Shown: one piece after another, positions 59,936 through 64,000 of the stretch
Layout of the letters: each line of letters starts with the position of its first letter
How positions within the stretch are numbered: position 1 is the stretch's first letter
From: Cadophora sp. MPI-SDFR-AT-0126
Lineage: Eukaryota > Ascomycota > Leotiomycetes > Helotiales > Ploettnerulaceae
Reading direction: 5' to 3'
Length of the DNA: 64,000 bases
NCBI GenBank assembly: GCA_020747065.1
Contig: JAGMVK010000005.1
Span: 3,100,001-3,164,000 of the forward strand
Translations under genes and position numbers: made by a program
The notes under the pieces: model-generated
Told to the model about the DNA's origin: nothing
Databases searched by the model: none
What the model saw: the letters and a program-made list of their open reading frames with translations, nothing else

Positions 59936-61578
59936 TTTGGCAAGTTGGAGGTAAAGTTCTGAGATATGAATGTGATTGTGATTGTGTAAATGATGTTAAT
60001 ATGGCAATGCTGAGAGACTTTATACGTTTCGAAGGAGGACTAAGGTAGCGGATTATACTCGCCTCATTTTCATCCATCTATCGTGGCATCGACTTTGAGG
60101 TGAATTGGCTAGCATTACCTAGAATCTCATTCGCAGCTGGAAACCTGCTGGTGACAGGGCTGCTGGAAGGAAGTAGTGATGCAATCACTTACTCGTATTC
60201 ATTTTCAGAGTCAGCAGATAAGTTAATGTATGCCTAACTTAGAAGGAAAGTTCGAGACTTTTTGCAGTTTGTTGGAATGAGGTGGATGATCTCTGCGAGA
60301 ACCCATCTCTTCCTGTCTATTTTCTAGCGCTGTTTTCCCCCTTCCTCAAACCCCTCATTACTGGATAGCGGATGACTCAATTAGGAAAGAGGAATCTTCT
60401 GTCAAAAGCATGGGCTAATTTATTGGACTCAAACTGCTGGTGGCTTGTCACAGTCACTTTTCCTTGTTATCCTTAGGAAAACTCACCTTGTGAAACTCAG
60501 ACATGCGATTAGCATCTGCCGCGGTGGAGAACGACGATAATCTCCAAAATTTTGAGAGTCATAGCGGCACTGAAGCCTTGAATCAACTCGCTATAGAGGC
60601 TTTCTCCGTAGCTTTCTTTATTGGAGTGATACAAAACCCAACAGCTCGGTATTTGCATAACTTATCCACTTGCATATGCACCTGCGCTTTTCCCACGTGG
60701 AGTACATGGTATTCCCGTCTCCACTTGCTGCTCTGCCACGTGGTGATGCTGCATCATGCACACTATTTCTGAATTACCTTAAGAGGGAACTATGCCCCGG
60801 AAATGAAGATGTCACTTATTAAGGTTTGGTGAAGACCGTGTAGGGAAGGCACCAACATTGTGTTAGAGCGAGAAATTCCGTACTTTCCGGCCACTGTACG
60901 AGGATTTCCTACAGGCTATCCTTGCTCTGGACCCTTCTTGGATGTCCATCTCGCAATAACAAAATGATAAAGCATGGCAGCACACAGTGCGGGGTAAAAC
61001 GATGCCACGCCTGTCGTTCGTTGGCCTGAACGCCACTATCACATTCCAGTTACTGCAGGATTCTTGAAGGTTTAGCATTAAGTTTTTCCTCCCTTGTCGT
61101 CTTATGGCAGTAAGGTAATGTTAGCGGCATAGCCTAACTCCAAGCATGGGCTTAGGGGCTTACTAGAGATATGTGATAAGGATGTCTCGCAAGTCCATGA
61201 GCTAAGCGTTTTAGTATTCATTGGTTAGCTCAGAGGGGAAGCGTTAAAAGTCGTGGATTGGTTTCAATTCTCTAGCACCGACTCGAGAACATGATCCAGA
61301 GAATTTAAGAGACTTACTCGTGATTGTTCTTCACGATCGTTCAGCAAAAATTGAATTTCGCAAACACTGATTCCATAATGAGCAACAAAAATCGGCGTGT
61401 AAATCTACATATTTCCACCAGCATAAAACAGTAGGGGACTAAAACAAAGCGACAGAATGTGCAGTGTCAGGTGCTAGAATAATACCAACTTCGTTACTTC
61501 CGGAACACATTTCCTCCGACCCCATTTGCTGTTTAGCAAGGCTTCCGGCTTCCAACTTCCCTGCAGCCCATTCTCAGT
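59936..61578. other. Intergenic
   Basis: About 1.6 kb between the secreted-protein start and the 3' end of the MFS gene. Only short unsupported frames were found. A tRNA-like A/B-box pair near 61220-61280 does not fold as a tRNA. Confidence 0.4.
60019..60024 (-). promoter_or_regulatory. TATA box of the 59-kb secreted protein gene
   Basis: TATAAA on the minus strand about 85 bases upstream of the ATG at 59935. Confidence 0.5.
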
Positions 61579-63382
61579 TTAAACCCTTTCCACATTTTCC
61601 ACCTTATGGGCTCTGCCTGCATCACGCTCTATGGTAGCCTCCTTCTCACCAAGGATTGCGTCTTGTTCTTCTGCGGCTTTGTTTCCGTGCATACCAATCT
61701 TGTACCAAGGAAGTGAGAAGAGACGATCCATGCTTTCAAGGTCGCGACCAGAGGTTTCTGGGATTGTGAACCAGACCCAAATGCCACCGAAAATAGTAAC
61801 GACAGCAAAAAACCAAAAAGTACCGGAGGGGTTGATACCGCCATTGGCTTTCGCTAGTAACATATTGGGCACAGCACGAGAGCTGCCATATTGGTTTGCA
61901 AAGTGGAAGCACATGACGATAGATGTAGAGACAGCCCGAATCCGAAGGGGAAACAACTCAGCAGTGAGTAGGTATTGCATTGAGTTCCAGCCGAGAGCCC
62001 ACCCGAAACCCGAAACGTAGATCATGGCAATGGCGCCAGTGGCCGCGCCCTTGTGGGACTTTGGGACGGCGTACTTCTTGACGATACCAAGCTTCGGAAG
62101 GCTGGTAAGGAAAGAGGCTATATAGATCATAGCAATAGATTGTAGGGTGATCCCAATAAGGAGTGAACGCTTGCGACCAATAACATCCACGAGAAAGAGA
62201 GCACAGAGAATAGCAGCAACCAATTTAACGATACCAAAGACGGCAGTCGCAAGGAGCGATTCGTTTGTGCCGGTAATCCCAAGGAGAGCGAACAAATCAA
62301 CAGCGTAAAGAGTTATTGAGCCTGCGCCGGACCATTGCGAAAGAATTTGACTCATAAGACCGAGGTAGATTCTGTAAAAGTTGCTAGGGATAAGGAACAT
62401 CTCTTTAACAACTCCTAGCCAACCTTGGCCCATAGTAGCTTCTTCCTCTTCTTGCAGCTGGAGTTGAATGGCGCTGATTTCGCGGACAACATATGGGTGA
62501 TCGGTAGAGAGATGACGAATATGCGCCATATTCTGAATAGCTTCTTCGTCACGACCTTTCTTGATGAGATAGCGAGGAGACTCAAGTTGGAAGAACGAGA
62601 GAGCGAGGATGATAGTAGCAAACATCAAATGCAAGCTAGTAGGTACTTCCTAGAGAAATTTTAGCTCAGTGCTACTTCACATACTAACAAGTGTGAAGAA
62701 ACAGCCACGTACCCATCTTGCAATAGTTTTCTCGCCCAGATTCACCGAGCAGCCATAATTCGCGAAATATGCAAGTACAATCCCGAGGTAAACAAATCCG
62801 GTGAATATGCAGGTACAAAGTCCTCGAATCGAAGCAGGAGCAATTTCGGCCAGGTAGACAGGAGCAACGACAGTAGTTTGGCCAACGCCTAATCCGGCGA
62901 TGAAACGTCCGGCGTAGATAGCACCCAGGTGGCCATCAGCACCCATGAAAATAGCGATACCGACAATCCAAATGACACAGAGTTGACGAGTTGCCCAGAT
63001 GCGGCCGATACGATCGCACACGAGAAAGGCACTGCATATCCAACATGGTCAGACTGTGAGTCTCTTTGGATAGCACAAACGATGTATCGACGAAAGTTAC
63101 TTACATGAGTGCACCACCTACTGAGCCTATCTGTACTATTGCAGAAACGTTGGCCTTGATGTTTGTTTGATCTTTGAGGCTGTAGGAACTGTAATGGATG
63201 GTTTTTTGGAAGTTTTTCGAGCCAAAAGCACCGCTGATAAGGCCTTCATCGACTCCACGGGCAGCACCCATGAGACCGAATGAGAAAACAGCGAACCATA
63301 GCTTGTAGTTGAAAACCTCGCGTGGGTCGTCGAGGTTCTTGAGTTTGAAGATATTGACGGGCTTCTTTACGCCTCCGGCCAT
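61579..63382 (-). CDS. MFS sugar transporter
   Basis: Exons are complement(63105..63382, 62713..63031, 61579..62649), encoding 555 aa. A major facilitator superfamily permease of the sugar-porter family with 12 predicted helices. Signatures are GLMGAARGVDEGLISG in helix 1, CDRIGRIWATRQ between helices 2 and 3, APVYLAEIAPASIRG, LESPRYLIKKGRDEEA at the mid-loop, QWSGAGSITLYAVDLF, VDVIGRKRSLL, SMQYLLTAELFPLRIRA, and the end-signature IPETSGRDLESMDRLF. The cytosolic tail is charged. The substrate cannot be assigned; hexose, pentose or quinate-type transport are all possible. All splice junctions are in phase. Confidence 0.93.
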
Positions 63383-64000
63383 ATTGATTGATGGGAAGAT
63401 AAAAGATAAATAACAAACGAATCAACAACGTGGAAGAAGCGTTTGATAAGTAGTAGCGAAATGATAGCAAAATTTGGGGAGCCCGTAAGAGCTTTAAATC
63501 GGGTGAATGAAGTAACATAGAGACAGAGAATTTGCGCCCTATGTCTGCTGTCAAAGTCTCCCAACTTCCTTTCACTCACTCAAACGTAAGCACAATTTGT
63601 AGCGACAGCACTTCGGCTTAACCGCAGTAGACTCTGCTTACACACCTTCCCTATTGAGCCACGATGCAAACCCATGATCCAGGGAGTTTGAAATTGAAAT
63701 TGGTAACTACCAATTGGAATAGAGTTCTCTATCAACTATCTGGTGAATGGGGCCTTTGATGAAGGTGAGTGTGTGTGCGCTTGTGTTCAGAGTTGAGACT
63801 AGCTCTTGACGGGTGGGGCTAGGGAGTACTGCATCACCGACATGCATGGTTCTTTTTTCGAAGATGTCTCGCTTTTCAGGAAATCTAAACTGTTGGTATC
63901 GCTGCGGCTTGTTTAGTTCGTCTTATTGGGCTGCACGGCAATACGAAAAAGTTTCGGAAAGCTAAATCGAGGGTTTGAGAATCAGAGGCTTGCGGAGACT
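63383..64000. other. Upstream region of the MFS gene
   Basis: The promoter and flank of the transporter up to the window end. No further gene was recognised. Confidence 0.4.

Noticed and set aside
61216..61285. tRNA-like stretch with GGTTAGCTCAG and GGTTTCAATTC
   Set aside because: The distance between the A-box-like and B-box-like parts is too short for a cloverleaf, and no acceptor or anticodon stem forms. At most a decayed tRNA-derived relic.

Overview
The window is nuclear DNA of a filamentous ascomycete (Pezizomycotina). Genes are split by short introns (mostly 45-120 nt) with GT..AG ends and CTAAC/CTGAC-like branch sites. The gene set is typical of that group: a fused CPSase/ATCase pyrimidine gene, a YVC1-type channel, a Zn2Cys6 regulator, and secreted CBM1, GH131 and GH6 proteins. 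A plant-associated or saprotrophic member, perhaps Leotiomycetes, is an inference from gene content only. All exon boundaries were derived by hand from splice signals, reading phase and remembered family motifs, and need RNA support.

Layout. 1-8 kb: tail of a zinc-type alcohol dehydrogenase, a long disordered Ser/Pro-rich protein (minus) and a hydrophilic LEA-like protein of the fungal 'allergen' type (plus). 9-22 kb: a run of secreted proteins. These are a CBM1-only protein, a GH131 beta-glucanase, a CBM52 protein with a six-hairpin (glycogen-debranching-like) glycosidase domain, a 234-aa secreted protein, a GH6 cellobiohydrolase with an in-frame TGA, a decayed aminoglycoside-phosphotransferase-like gene, and a 131-aa Cys-rich secreted protein. 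22-25.4 kb: no recognisable gene. 25.4-39.4 kb: housekeeping core with URA2 (minus), YVC1 (plus) and a short-chain dehydrogenase (plus).

40.9-43 kb: a heavily decayed NAD-dependent epimerase/reductase gene and an unidentified remnant. 43.1-52.5 kb: a compact group that looks like a catabolic cluster. It holds a Zn2Cys6 regulator, a fumarylacetoacetate-hydrolase/alpha-beta-hydrolase fusion, a GPR1/FUN34/YaaH carboxylate transporter, a small cytochrome-b5-domain protein and an amidohydrolase, with two divergent promoters. A PHO89-type phosphate permease follows at 53.3-55.2 kb. 55.2-59.4 kb is gene-poor with simple repeats. 59.4-59.9 kb carries a small secreted protein gene with an apparent single-base frameshift. 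61.6-63.4 kb encodes an MFS sugar transporter.

Two themes stand out. Several genes are recently or anciently broken (GH6, the phosphotransferase, the epimerase, the 59-kb secreted protein, and possibly the Zn2Cys6 splice acceptor) among intact neighbours. The regulator/FAH-hydrolase/transporter/amidohydrolase group could be an undescribed catabolic pathway, probably for a carboxylic-acid or lactone substrate.
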